From Aeromicrobium tamlense (GTDB taxonomy: Bacteria; Actinomycetota; Actinomycetes; Propionibacteriales; Nocardioidaceae), in the NCBI RefSeq assembly GCF_013408555.1, contig NZ_JACBZN010000001.1:1054001-1118000 (forward strand): DNA of 64,000 nt, given 5' to 3'. Below, piece by piece: positions 34,334 through 42,608 of the stretch. The notes beneath the pieces are model-generated. The model made no database searches and had not been told where the DNA came from. It saw only the letters and a program-made list of their open reading frames with translations. Both the position numbers and the translations under genes were made by a program. Each line of letters starts with the position of its first letter. The first letter of the stretch is position 1.

Positions 34334-34843
34334 TCAGCCCGCCGCGGTGGAGCCCGTGATCTCGGCCTCGAGGGCGGGCAGGACGCCCGGACCGAGCCGC
34401 GCCACGTGGTGCCCGGCGTGCATCAGGAAGCGCGCTTGCCGGCGCAGCTCCGCCGGCATCGGCGGCAGGTCGCGCTCGGCCTCGCCCAGTGCGCCCGCCA
34501 CCTCGGGCCCGATCCGGTCGGACGCGAGCGTCGTGCTGCGCGCGTCCACGATCCCGAGTCCGGCGCCCGCCTGGGCGGCGCTGCGCAGCACGTCGACCAC
34601 GTGGGGCAGGTCGTCGGGGGAGGCGTCGATCGGCAGCAGCGGCACGAGGTGCGCGGTCAGCAGGTCGGCGACCTCGTGCGCCTCGGGCGTGAACGCGGCG
34701 TCCAGCCCGAGGCGATGGGTCGTGGACGCGCCGAATCCCGTGCGGGCGCCGGGGTCGTCGGCCGGCCAGGTGCGGCCGTCGAGCGTCGGGGTCGCGAGGA
34801 CGACCGCGCGCTCGCGTCGCCGACGACGTGTGAACCAGCCCAC
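34334..34843 (-). CDS. Conserved-looking hypothetical protein
   Basis: A 169-residue soluble protein, not recognised. It starts with a very basic stretch (GWFTRRRRRERAVV), then has helices with many Ala, Leu and Asp (FTPEAHEVADLLTAHLVPLL; DLPHVVDVLRSAAQAGAGLG) and a basic His-containing segment near the end (ELRRQARFLMHAGHHVARLG). No TM segment or signal peptide. GTG 34843 has a TACCCT box 6 nt upstream (34850-34855, minus strand), which fixes the start. It diverges from the McrB-like gene. Confidence 0.6.
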   Translation of the reverse strand: MGWFTRRRRRERAVVLATPTLDGRTWPADDPGARTGFGASTTHRLGLDAAFTPEAHEVADLLTAHLVPLLPIDASPDDLPHVVDVLRSAAQAGAGLGIVDARSTTLASDRIGPEVAGALGEAERDLPPMPAELRRQARFLMHAGHHVARLGPGVLPALEAEITGSTAAG

Positions 34844-34849
34844 ACTCGT

Positions 34850-34855
34850 AGGGTA
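34850..34855 (-). promoter_or_regulatory. Predicted -10 box of the hypothetical at 34334-34843 (leaderless)
   Basis: Reads TACCCT on the minus strand with exactly 6 nt to GTG 34843. Confidence 0.45.
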
Positions 34856-34977
34856 CGCGGGACAACCAGGGTGACTCGTGGAAGAAATGTGACGAGAGTT
34901 GCGTCATGGGGCGCGTGCCGCGCCGTCTCACCGTCGCAGGCAACAGGACCGAGCGGCGGACGAAGGGAGGCGGGACG

Positions 34978-36648
34978 GTGAAGGTCGAACGCATCTGGTG
35001 GCGCGAGATCAGCCCCGAGGACTACTACTCGATGGAGAAGTCCACGCGGGTGCTGCGCGGGAGGACGAGCGTGGAGATCCGCCAGGTCGCCGACCTGCTG
35101 GAGTTCGCCGGCCTCGACCGCTTCGCCTCGCCCGACGGCTGGCAGGACGTGCGCATCGTCCCGCACGTCGTCGGCGATCCCTCCGTCTCCGCGCCGCTCG
35201 TGTTCAAGGCCCACCGGCGTCACGGCGTCTACGAGCTGACCGGGCAGAACCGCCACGACGAGCGGCACGAGCGTCACCCCGCGTGGCTCCCGCTGCACGG
35301 CTGGCCCGACCTGCGCATCCCGACCTCGGTCGAGGACGCCAAGGCCGTCCTGGCCGAGCTCGGCGGCCTGCACGTCTACGTCGCGCGCACCGTCACGGGC
35401 CAGTACTTCGCCGGCCACACCACGGGGGCCTCGCTGCCGCCCGGCTGGCCGTCGTCGTGCCAGCCGCTGTTCACCGGCTCGGAGTCGGGCGTCATCAGCG
35501 TCGGCAGCGGCTCGGTGCAGAGCCTGACGCCGCTCGCGCGCAAGATCCTCGACGCCTTCCGCGACCGCAAGAACGTCCTCATCTACGGACCTCCGGCCAC
35601 CGGCAAGACGCACGCCGTCGCGCAGGTCCGGCAGATCCTCGACGACAAGTGGACCGGTGGCGAGGCCATCGAGATCGACCCCCACCGTGTCGACCATCCG
35701 TTCAGCTCGGGCTTCGAGGCGTCGCCGGTCGTGCCGCCCGTCATCACCGACTGGGTCACCTTCCACCAGGACTACGGCTACGAGGACTTCATCGTCGGCC
35801 TGCGTCCCACTGGCGAGGGCATCCGCCTGGCGCCGTTCGCCGGCCGCCTGCTCGACCTCGCGATCCGGCTCGACCGTCAGGGCCGCGGCTCGGCGCTGCT
35901 CGTCATCGACGAGATCAACCGTGGCAACGTGCCGAAGATCCTCGGCGACTTCATGACCTACATGGACACGTCCTACCGCCGCGGCCGCGACGGGAACACC
36001 CGCTCGGCCATCCCGGTGAACCTGCCGAAGGTCCAGCGCAGCCCCACGGGCGACCCCGTCACCGAGCCCATCTGGATGCTCTCGGGCGACTCGTACATGC
36101 TGCCGCAGCCGTGGACCTTCCCCCACGACGTGCACATCCTGGCCACGATGAACTCGGTCGACCGCGCGGTCGCGCCGCTGGACTCGGCGATCGGCCGGCG
36201 CTTCGAGCGCATCGACGCCTACGCCGACCTGGACTTCCTCGCCCAGCACCTCGGGGTCAGCCTCGAGGTCGCGACGGCGCCGGACATCGACGCCGAGCAC
36301 TGGACGCCCCAGGCCGCGGCCGTCGCGCTGCTGGCCTACCTGAACGACGAGATCACCGAGCGGCTCGGGCAGGACTACGAGCTCGGGCACCTGTACTTCT
36401 GGAAGATCGCGACATGGGAGGACCTGCAGCGCGTGTGGGACCACGACATCTGGCCGCAGATCCGGGACCGCTTCGGCGCCCGACCCGATCAGCTGGCCGA
36501 CCTGCTGCGCGTGAACTCGCGCAACGCTCCGGCGAACTACCCCTTCCGCACGCGGACGGTCACGGGCCGGGCCCTGGCCGTCGACAGCCTCATGGGACAG
36601 TCCCACGAGGACACCGCCATCACCCTGGACTTCCTGGTGCGCGGATGA
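34978..36648 (+). CDS. McrB-like AAA+ ATPase with unrecognised N-terminal domain
   Basis: Motor subunit of an McrBC-type system. The 556-residue chain has about 195 N-terminal residues (WWREISPEDYYSMEKSTRVL start; GLHVYVARTVTGQYFAGHTT) that match no domain I recognise and presumably sense the target. The AAA+ part has Walker A IYGPPATGKTHAVAQV (about 204-215), the McrB-type Walker B LLVIDEINRGNVPKILGDF (about 306-324) and sensor region LATMNSVDRAVAPLDSAIGR (about 388-408). GTG 34978 was chosen for the AGGGAGG site 7 nt upstream; an ATG at 34906 is less likely. Stop overlaps the ATG of the McrC-like gene. Confidence 0.85.
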   Translation: MKVERIWWREISPEDYYSMEKSTRVLRGRTSVEIRQVADLLEFAGLDRFASPDGWQDVRIVPHVVGDPSVSAPLVFKAHRRHGVYELTGQNRHDERHERHPAWLPLHGWPDLRIPTSVEDAKAVLAELGGLHVYVARTVTGQYFAGHTTGASLPPGWPSSCQPLFTGSESGVISVGSGSVQSLTPLARKILDAFRDRKNVLIYGPPATGKTHAVAQVRQILDDKWTGGEAIEIDPHRVDHPFSSGFEASPVVPPVITDWVTFHQDYGYEDFIVGLRPTGEGIRLAPFAGRLLDLAIRLDRQGRGSALLVIDEINRGNVPKILGDFMTYMDTSYRRGRDGNTRSAIPVNLPKVQRSPTGDPVTEPIWMLSGDSYMLPQPWTFPHDVHILATMNSVDRAVAPLDSAIGRRFERIDAYADLDFLAQHLGVSLEVATAPDIDAEHWTPQAAAVALLAYLNDEITERLGQDYELGHLYFWKIATWEDLQRVWDHDIWPQIRDRFGARPDQLADLLRVNSRNAPANYPFRTRTVTGRALAVDSLMGQSHEDTAITLDFLVRG

Positions 36649-37931
36649 TCGGCGCGCAGACCCTCCTCGAGGGCGGCCCCGCCCAGCCGTTCACGGGCAC
36701 CGCGTCGGACCTCGCCGAGCTGCGCCTGCGCTCGTCCGAGCTGGCCACCCGACTCGGCCTGGCCGAGGAGCCGTTCGTCATCGACGAGGCCGCGGGCACG
36801 GTCGAGGTGCGCGGCGTCGCGGGCTTCGTCTCGCTCGGCGACTCGACGATCGAGATCATGCCGCACTTCCTGCGCCACGACCCGGGCTGGCGCGTCTCGA
36901 TGCTGACGATCCTCACCACAGTGCACCACCTCGAGTGGGTGCCGCGGGTCGACCGCGGCACGCGCCACGCGGGCCTGTCGGACCTGCTCGGCATGATCGT
37001 CGCCGGTGCCATGGGGCGCGCCTCGTCCGAGGGCGTGCCGCGCACCTACGTCGAGCGCACGGCCGTCACGGCCTCGATCCGCGGCCAGGTCGACGCGGGC
37101 CGGATGTGGCGCCGCGTCGTCGACCCGTACAGCGTCGACTGCCGCTTCTCCGAGTTCGTCGCCGACGGCCCGGTCACCTCCGCGCTCACGTGGGCGTGCA
37201 CCGAGCTCGCGGGCGCCGTGCAGCAGCCGTGGCTGGAGTCCGAGCTGCGCGCCTACGCCGACCTGTTCCCCGAGGCCTCCCGCGACCTGCCGCCGCCGGC
37301 GATCATGGACGGCCTCCGGCTGACGCCACAGTTCGGCTTCCTCGGCGAGGCGCTCGACGTCGCGCGGATGCTGGCGATGGGCCCGCAGAACGGCACCGGC
37401 GGTCGCGCCGACGGCCCGACGCGGGCGTTCCTGTGGAGCACCGAGCAGCTGTTCGGCGACTTCGTCCAGGTCGTGGCCGAGCGGGCCGCGAAGTCCGCCG
37501 GCTTCACCGCCTACCGTGGAGGCCGCTCGCGCCGCCTCAACGACGCCTCCGCCGCCGCGGGCACCGTCGACACGATCGTCGAGTCCGACGCCGAGCTCGT
37601 CGCCACGTCGGTGTGCGCCCGCGACTACACCGAGGACCTCGCCGACGAGATCGCGGCGGGACTGATCTCCGCCGGACGCGGTCTGGGCGCCTCGGACGTC
37701 GCGATCGTGTTCCCCGCGAGCATGGGCCTGCGCCCGGGCACGCAGATGCGCGTGCGCGAGGCCGGCGGGCCGTCGATGCTGCACCTGCTCACCGTCGACC
37801 CGTCGGGGCTGGGCGAGAGCGGTGGCATGGCCCGCGTCGTCAACGAGTTCGAGCTCGACCTGGGGATGGTGCTGACCATCGCGCAGCGCCGTCCGGTGGG
37901 ATCGCGCCGCCGCCTCGGCGGCACCGCCTGA
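36645..37931 (+). CDS. McrC-like protein, nuclease motif not recognisable
   Basis: A 428-residue McrC family protein. Family features: an N-terminal beta-rich region (VRGVAGFVSLGDSTIEIMPH), LLGMIVAGAMGRASSEGVPR, SIRGQVDAGRMWRRVVDPYS and CRFSEFVADGPVTSALTWAC. In McrC the C-terminal PD-(D/E)xK nuclease follows; here the equivalent region reads AAGTVDTIVESDAELVATSV with CARD after it. One Asp fits, but the D-x-K half is absent, so it is probably not a working nuclease of the usual kind. Coupled to the McrB-like gene by ATGA. Restriction of modified DNA, or another McrB-driven defence, is inferred. Confidence 0.78.
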   Translation: MIGAQTLLEGGPAQPFTGTASDLAELRLRSSELATRLGLAEEPFVIDEAAGTVEVRGVAGFVSLGDSTIEIMPHFLRHDPGWRVSMLTILTTVHHLEWVPRVDRGTRHAGLSDLLGMIVAGAMGRASSEGVPRTYVERTAVTASIRGQVDAGRMWRRVVDPYSVDCRFSEFVADGPVTSALTWACTELAGAVQQPWLESELRAYADLFPEASRDLPPPAIMDGLRLTPQFGFLGEALDVARMLAMGPQNGTGGRADGPTRAFLWSTEQLFGDFVQVVAERAAKSAGFTAYRGGRSRRLNDASAAAGTVDTIVESDAELVATSVCARDYTEDLADEIAAGLISAGRGLGASDVAIVFPASMGLRPGTQMRVREAGGPSMLHLLTVDPSGLGESGGMARVVNEFELDLGMVLTIAQRRPVGSRRRLGGTA

Positions 37932-37940
37932 CCGCGGCGC

Positions 37941-40520
37941 TCAGTAGCGCAGCTGGACCAGGACCTCGAGCTCGGCGTCGGTGAGCTCGGTGAGCGCGCC
38001 CTCGCCGGCGTTGACGACCGCGTCGGCCAGCGCGCGCTTGGCGCTGATCAGCTCGGCGATCGACTCCTCGATCGTGCCCTCGGCCACGAGGCGGTGCACC
38101 TGCACGTTCCTCGTCTGGCCGATGCGGTGGGCGCGGTCGGTGGCCTGGTCCTCGACGGCCGGGTTCCACCAGCGGTCGTAGTGCACGACGTGGTCGGCAC
38201 GGGTCAGGTTGAGGCCCGTTCCAGCGGCCTTGAGCGACAGCACGAAGACGTCGGTCTGGCCGTCCTGGAACGCGCGCACCATCTGCTCGCGCCGGCTGAC
38301 GGGCGTGCCGCCGTGCAGGAAGTCGTGACGCACCTTGCGCTCGCCGAGCCGCCGCGCGAGCAGCCGGCCCATCTGCGCGTACTGGGTGAACACGAGCGCG
38401 GCGCCGCCCTCGTCGACGATCTCCTCGACGAGCTCGTCGAACGCCTCGAGCTTGCCCGAGCGCCCGGGCAGCCGGGCCTCGGGCTCGTGCAGGAACTGCG
38501 CCGGGTGGTTGCAGATCTGCTTGAGCTGGGTGAGCAGCTTGACGACCAGACCCCGGCGGCGGATGCCGGTGGAGTCGGCGATCTCGGACATCGTGCGCTG
38601 GACGACCGCCTCGTAGAGCCCCACCTGCTCACGGGTCAGCGGCACGCGGTGGTCGGTCTCGATCTTCGGCGGCAGCTCGGGCGCGATGCCGGGGTCGGAC
38701 TTGCGGCGACGCAGCACGAACGGCCGGATCAGCTGCGAGAGCTGGGCGGCGCGCTCGGTGTCGTGGTCGCGCTCGATCTGGCGTGACCACTCGCGGCGGA
38801 ACTGCTCGCGCGTGCCCAGCAGGCCGGGCGTGGTCCAGTCGAGCAGCGCCCACAGCTCGCCGAGGTGGTTCTCGACCGGGGTGCCCGTCAGCGCCATGCG
38901 GGCCTCGGAGTCGATCCGGCGCAGGGCCTGCGCGGCGCCGCTGCCGGGGTTCTTCACGTGCTGGGCCTCGTCGGCGACGACCAGGTTCCAGCGGTGACGG
39001 CGCAGCTCCTCGACGCTCGACCGCATCGTGGCGTAGGTGGTGACGACGAAGCCGGTCTTGGCGTCGTCGAGGGTGCGGCGCGGACCGTGGTACCGGGACA
39101 CGGGCACGCTCGGCGCGAAGCGCGCGATCTCCCGCTCCCACGTGGCCAGCACCGACGCCGGACACACGACCAGCGTGGGCTCGGGGGAGTCCAGGTGCAG
39201 GTGCAGCGAGATGAGCATGAGTGTCTTGCCCAGGCCCATGTCGTCGGCGAGGATGCCGCCGAGCCCGAGGTCGACGAGCTGGCTCATCCAGCGCAGGCCG
39301 CGCAGCTGGTACTCGCGCAGGCTGCCGTCCAGGCCGTCGGGCTGCACGGCGGGTGCGATGTCGGCGTCCTGCTCGGCCAGTCGGCGTCGCACGTCCTCGA
39401 GCCAGCCAACGGTGTCGACCTCGGTCTCGAGCCCGTCGATCTCCAGGCTGCCCGTGACGGCGGCGCGCAGGGCCTCGCCGGCGCCCAGGGTGCGGCCGTG
39501 GCCCTCCAGCACGCGGGCGACCTGGGCCTGGTCGACCATGACCCAGCGGTCGCGCAGGTGGAGCATGCCCGACTGCGACTCCGCGAGCTGCTCGACCTCG
39601 GCTCGCGTGAGGTGCTCGCCGCCGACCGAGACGCTCCAGTCGAAGCGGAACAGCTGGTCGGACGTGAAGGCGCGGGGCCGGTCGTGCTCGCGGTCGAGGC
39701 GGGGCTCCTCGCCGTCGACCCGGCTGACGACGCCGGTGGCCTGCACGTCGCGACGCAGCCCCTCGGGCCACGCGATCTCGATCCGGTTGGCCAGCGCGGC
39801 GATGAGCGGCTGTCCCTGGCCGAGCGCGCCGAGCTCCTCGGGGGTCACCCGGGCGCGGCCCTCGCGGGCGAGCTGGTCGGCGGGCGGCCAGCTGACGGCG
39901 AGGCGCTCGAGCATGGCGACGAGGGCGGGACGGGCGGCCTCGCCGAGGTGGTGGTCGTCGCGCGTCAGCACGGCGGGCGCGGGCACGGACGCGCGGTTCA
40001 GGGCCTGCGGGCGCACCTGCAGCTCGAGGTCGGCCATCGCGTCGGCGTCCTCGCTGAGCGTGATGTCGAGGCGGTACGAGAAGCTCGTGGGCCGCTCGAT
40101 CGTGGGGCGCGGCTGCTCGGTCTCGCGGCGGCGCTGCGGGGTGGTGGCCACGGCGGGCGCGCCCGCGACGAGCGCGGCGAGGAAGGCGCGGATCGCGGCC
40201 TGGCCCTCGGCCGGCGTCGGGCCGACCGACCGGCCGGCGTCGAGCATCTGCTGCAGCTCCGAGGAGCCGGGGGAGGCGAGCGTGCCCGTGGCCATGAGGC
40301 GCAGCGCGACGATCGACGGGGTGGCCCACGCCCGGACGCTGGGGTCGGCCGTGAGGGCGCGGATGCCGCCGCTGAGCGGGCCGACGGCCTCGTTCGCGGT
40401 GGCCTCGAGGGGGCCGCTCGGGGTGTCGAAGACGAAGACCGACCGGGCCGGGTCCTCCTGGTCCTGAACGAACCTGACCGGGTGCCGGAGTGCGATCTGC
40501 AACTCGGTCGGGGTGGCCAT
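37941..40520 (-). CDS. SNF2/Rad54-family DEAQ-box helicase
   Basis: An 859-residue SWI2/SNF2 ATPase. Residues 1 to about 395 form an N-terminal region of the SNF2-associated bacterial type (FSYRLDITLSEDADAMADLE; LFRFDWSVSVGGEHLTRAEV). The helicase core starts LREYQLRGLRWMSQLVDLGL, with Walker A LADDMGLGKT near residue 430, a DEAQ box (LVVADEAQHVKNPGS) near 518, LTGTPVENHLGELWALLDW, and motifs V-VI AAGTGLNLTRADHVVHYDRW and ATDRAHRIGQT. Such proteins translocate on duplex DNA and remodel bound proteins. It converges with the McrC-like gene 9 bp away. GACAAT at 40527-40532 (minus strand) is at leaderless spacing. Confidence 0.9.
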   Translation of the reverse strand: MATPTELQIALRHPVRFVQDQEDPARSVFVFDTPSGPLEATANEAVGPLSGGIRALTADPSVRAWATPSIVALRLMATGTLASPGSSELQQMLDAGRSVGPTPAEGQAAIRAFLAALVAGAPAVATTPQRRRETEQPRPTIERPTSFSYRLDITLSEDADAMADLELQVRPQALNRASVPAPAVLTRDDHHLGEAARPALVAMLERLAVSWPPADQLAREGRARVTPEELGALGQGQPLIAALANRIEIAWPEGLRRDVQATGVVSRVDGEEPRLDREHDRPRAFTSDQLFRFDWSVSVGGEHLTRAEVEQLAESQSGMLHLRDRWVMVDQAQVARVLEGHGRTLGAGEALRAAVTGSLEIDGLETEVDTVGWLEDVRRRLAEQDADIAPAVQPDGLDGSLREYQLRGLRWMSQLVDLGLGGILADDMGLGKTLMLISLHLHLDSPEPTLVVCPASVLATWEREIARFAPSVPVSRYHGPRRTLDDAKTGFVVTTYATMRSSVEELRRHRWNLVVADEAQHVKNPGSGAAQALRRIDSEARMALTGTPVENHLGELWALLDWTTPGLLGTREQFRREWSRQIERDHDTERAAQLSQLIRPFVLRRRKSDPGIAPELPPKIETDHRVPLTREQVGLYEAVVQRTMSEIADSTGIRRRGLVVKLLTQLKQICNHPAQFLHEPEARLPGRSGKLEAFDELVEEIVDEGGAALVFTQYAQMGRLLARRLGERKVRHDFLHGGTPVSRREQMVRAFQDGQTDVFVLSLKAAGTGLNLTRADHVVHYDRWWNPAVEDQATDRAHRIGQTRNVQVHRLVAEGTIEESIAELISAKRALADAVVNAGEGALTELTDAELEVLVQLRY

Positions 40521-40563
40521 CCCTCCATTGTCGCGCACGCTCGCAAACGTCCCGTCGTCTGGT

Positions 40564-40583
40564 ATAGTTGAACCATCAACTAT
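40564..40583. promoter_or_regulatory. Palindromic operator overlapping the LigB/YgiD-type gene promoter
   Basis: ATAGTTGA-ACCA-TCAACTAT, perfect 8-bp arms, resembling MarR-family operators. TATAGT (40563-40568) inside it is a likely -10. No regulator gene is adjacent; the window's marR (47900-48322) has a different operator. Confidence 0.6.
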
Positions 40584-40595
40584 CAGGAGTCGATG

Positions 40596-41438
40596 ATGAA
40601 CCTGCGACCCGAGACCGTGCCCACGCACTCGCTCTCCGACCTCACGAACCGGCTCGTCCCGAGCCCGCGGATGCCCGTGCTGTTCGTCGGTCACGGCAAC
40701 CCGATGAACGCGCTCGCGGACAACACGTTCACCCGCGAGTGGGAGCGCGTCGGCGCCGGCCTGCCGGACGCCCAGGCGATCGTGGTCATCAGCGCGCACT
40801 GGCTCACGCCCGGCGGCACGCACATCACCGACGCGCCGAGGAACCCGATCATCTACGACTTCGGCGGCTTCCCCGACGAGCTCTACCGCGTGAAGTACGA
40901 GTCGCACGGCGACGAGCAGGTCGCGCGCCTCCTGGCCGAGCACCTCGTGGAGTACGAGGCGCGCCTCGACAGCCAATGGGGCCTCGACCACGGCACGTGG
41001 AGCGTCCTGAAGTTCCTCGCGCCGGCGCCTCAGGTGCCCGTGCTGCAGATCAGCATCGACTACTCGATGCCGCTGCCGCAGCTGTACGACCTGTTCGCGC
41101 GCCTGCGCGACCTGCGCCGCCGCGGCGTCGTGTTCATCGGCAGCGGCAACATCGTGCACGCGCTCGGCCGCGTCCGCTGGGGCGGCGGACCCGCCTGGGA
41201 CTGGGCGCAGGAGTTCGACACCCAGACCGCCGAGGCGCTCGCCACGCGCGACGTGGCCAGGCTGGTGGATCCGTACCGGAACTGGTCGGCGGCCCGCATC
41301 GCGGTGCCCACCGACGACCACTACCGCCCGATGGTCGCCGCCCTGAGCCTGCTCGAGGCCGACGAGGAGATCGGCTTCTTCAACGCCGAGATCGACCTCG
41401 GCTCGATCGGCATGCGCTCGTTCATCACGGCTGCGTGA
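40596..41438 (+). CDS. Extradiol ring-cleavage dioxygenase, LigB/YgiD (4,5-DOPA dioxygenase) family
   Basis: 280-residue non-haem iron (or zinc) enzyme of the class III extradiol dioxygenase family; relatives open catechol rings such as DOPA. Metal ligands are visible: VGHGNPMNAL (first His), VVISAHWLTPG (second His) and SGNIVHALG (third His), plus WGLDHGTWSVLKFL. ATG 40596 follows CAGGAG at better spacing than the adjoining ATG 40593. Controlled by a palindrome in its promoter, suggesting induction by an aromatic compound; physiological substrate unknown. Confidence 0.87.
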   Translation: MNLRPETVPTHSLSDLTNRLVPSPRMPVLFVGHGNPMNALADNTFTREWERVGAGLPDAQAIVVISAHWLTPGGTHITDAPRNPIIYDFGGFPDELYRVKYESHGDEQVARLLAEHLVEYEARLDSQWGLDHGTWSVLKFLAPAPQVPVLQISIDYSMPLPQLYDLFARLRDLRRRGVVFIGSGNIVHALGRVRWGGGPAWDWAQEFDTQTAEALATRDVARLVDPYRNWSAARIAVPTDDHYRPMVAALSLLEADEEIGFFNAEIDLGSIGMRSFITAA

Positions 41439-42552
41439 CGTCCCAGCCGCCGAGCACGGCGCCGGTGAACGAGTCGAACGTGAGGTCGTCCGGGCCGGCG
41501 GGCTTCGGACCCAGCCGGACGGCGACGAGGTCCTCCGACGGCACCACCGCGAGGAGCTGGTTGCCCCAGCCCAGCGCCCAGAAGGCGTCCTCCGGCGCGG
41601 ACGGGGCCAGCCGGCCCTCGTACGGCTCGCGGTCGACGTCGAAGCCCGCGGCGCGGCGGACCTCCACGACCCGACCCTGCGCGTTCGTCCACCACAGCAG
41701 GCCGTAGGCGGCGTTCCGGTCGGACGAGGTGGTGGTCAGCTCGGACACGGCCGCGGGGGACAGGATCTGGCGCCCCTCGAACCGCCCGCCGTCGCGCATC
41801 ATGACGCCGAGCCGGGCCAGGTCGGCGCACGAGGAGACGATCCCGGCGTAGGTCTTCACGTTCCCGGCGGCGTCGCGCTCCCACGAGGTGTCGGCGAGTC
41901 CGAGCGGTCCGAAGAGCCGCTCGCGCGCGTAGGCCTCGACGTCGCCCACGGCGGACTCCAGGACGGCCGAGAGCACCTGGCTGGCCAGGTTGTCGTACCG
42001 CCACTGCTCGCCCGCGGGGTCCTGCTGCCCGGTCGCGAGTGCGGCGGCGGTCTGGTCGCCCGTGCGGATCATCGCGGCGTCGAGCGCCTCGGTCCAGGCC
42101 CGACCCGACGTCATGGACATGAGGTGGCGAATCGTCACGTCGGCGGACTCGTCGGGCCACTGCGGCACGTGGCGCGCGACGGGGTCGTCGAGGTCGAGCT
42201 CGCCCTCGGCCGCGGCGGCGGCCAGCAGCACCCCGGTGACCGACTTGGTGATCGAGTAGACCCGACGGGTCGCGTGGCGCGAGTCGGCGGGGTGCTCGTG
42301 GACGACCTCGTCGCCGCGCAGCACGAGCGTGCACGTGGACCCGGACGCGTCGACGAGCCGGTCGAGCGCCGCGAAGTCCGGCGGGGGAGTCGGCTCCGGG
42401 CTCGGGCTCGGCGAGGCGGACACGGTGGGCAGCGAGGCGTCGGACAAGTCGGTCCTTCCGGGAGCGTCGGTGGTGCAGGCGGCCAGCGCGGCGCACGCCA
42501 CGAGGACGGTCGCCGCGCGCCCCCACCTCGTTACTTCTGGAACGCGCTGCAC
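41425..42552 (-). CDS. Beta-lactamase/serine hydrolase-like lipoprotein
   Basis: A 375-residue class C beta-lactamase fold protein. The SxxK motif is in VYSITKSVTGVLLAAA and the YxN motif in WRYDNLASQVL. The N-terminus has a lipobox (VLVACAALAACTTDAP) followed by a Ser/Pro/Glu-rich linker, so it is likely anchored outside the membrane. True beta-lactamase, esterase and D-Ala-peptidase functions are all possible. The only sensible start is GTG 42552, which lies inside the palindromic repeat at 42531-42594 and has no ribosome site. The stop overlaps the end of the convergent dioxygenase gene by 14 bp. Confidence 0.78.
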   Translation of the reverse strand: MQRVPEVTRWGRAATVLVACAALAACTTDAPGRTDLSDASLPTVSASPSPSPEPTPPPDFAALDRLVDASGSTCTLVLRGDEVVHEHPADSRHATRRVYSITKSVTGVLLAAAAAEGELDLDDPVARHVPQWPDESADVTIRHLMSMTSGRAWTEALDAAMIRTGDQTAAALATGQQDPAGEQWRYDNLASQVLSAVLESAVGDVEAYARERLFGPLGLADTSWERDAAGNVKTYAGIVSSCADLARLGVMMRDGGRFEGRQILSPAAVSELTTTSSDRNAAYGLLWWTNAQGRVVEVRRAAGFDVDREPYEGRLAPSAPEDAFWALGWGNQLLAVVPSEDLVAVRLGPKPAGPDDLTFDSFTGAVLGGWDVTQP

Positions 42553-42594
42553 CGTTCTGAGCGCCAGAACGGTGCAACGCGCTCCAAGAGTGGG
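42531..42594. repeat. Palindromic dispersed repeat, copy A
   Basis: 64-bp element able to form a long hairpin: TGGAACGCGCTGCACCGTTC near the left, GAACGGTGCAACGCGCTCCA on the right, AGCGC in the loop. Aligns without gaps to copy B at 49185-49248; several differences are on paired positions. It contains the predicted start codon of the lipoprotein gene. Confidence 0.7.
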
Positions 42595-42608
42595 AACGGG
42601 TTGGCGGG

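Noticed and set aside
38865-40571. Plus-strand frame of 568 codons opposite the SNF2 gene
   Set aside because: Shadow frame; SNF2 motifs on the minus strand are unambiguous.
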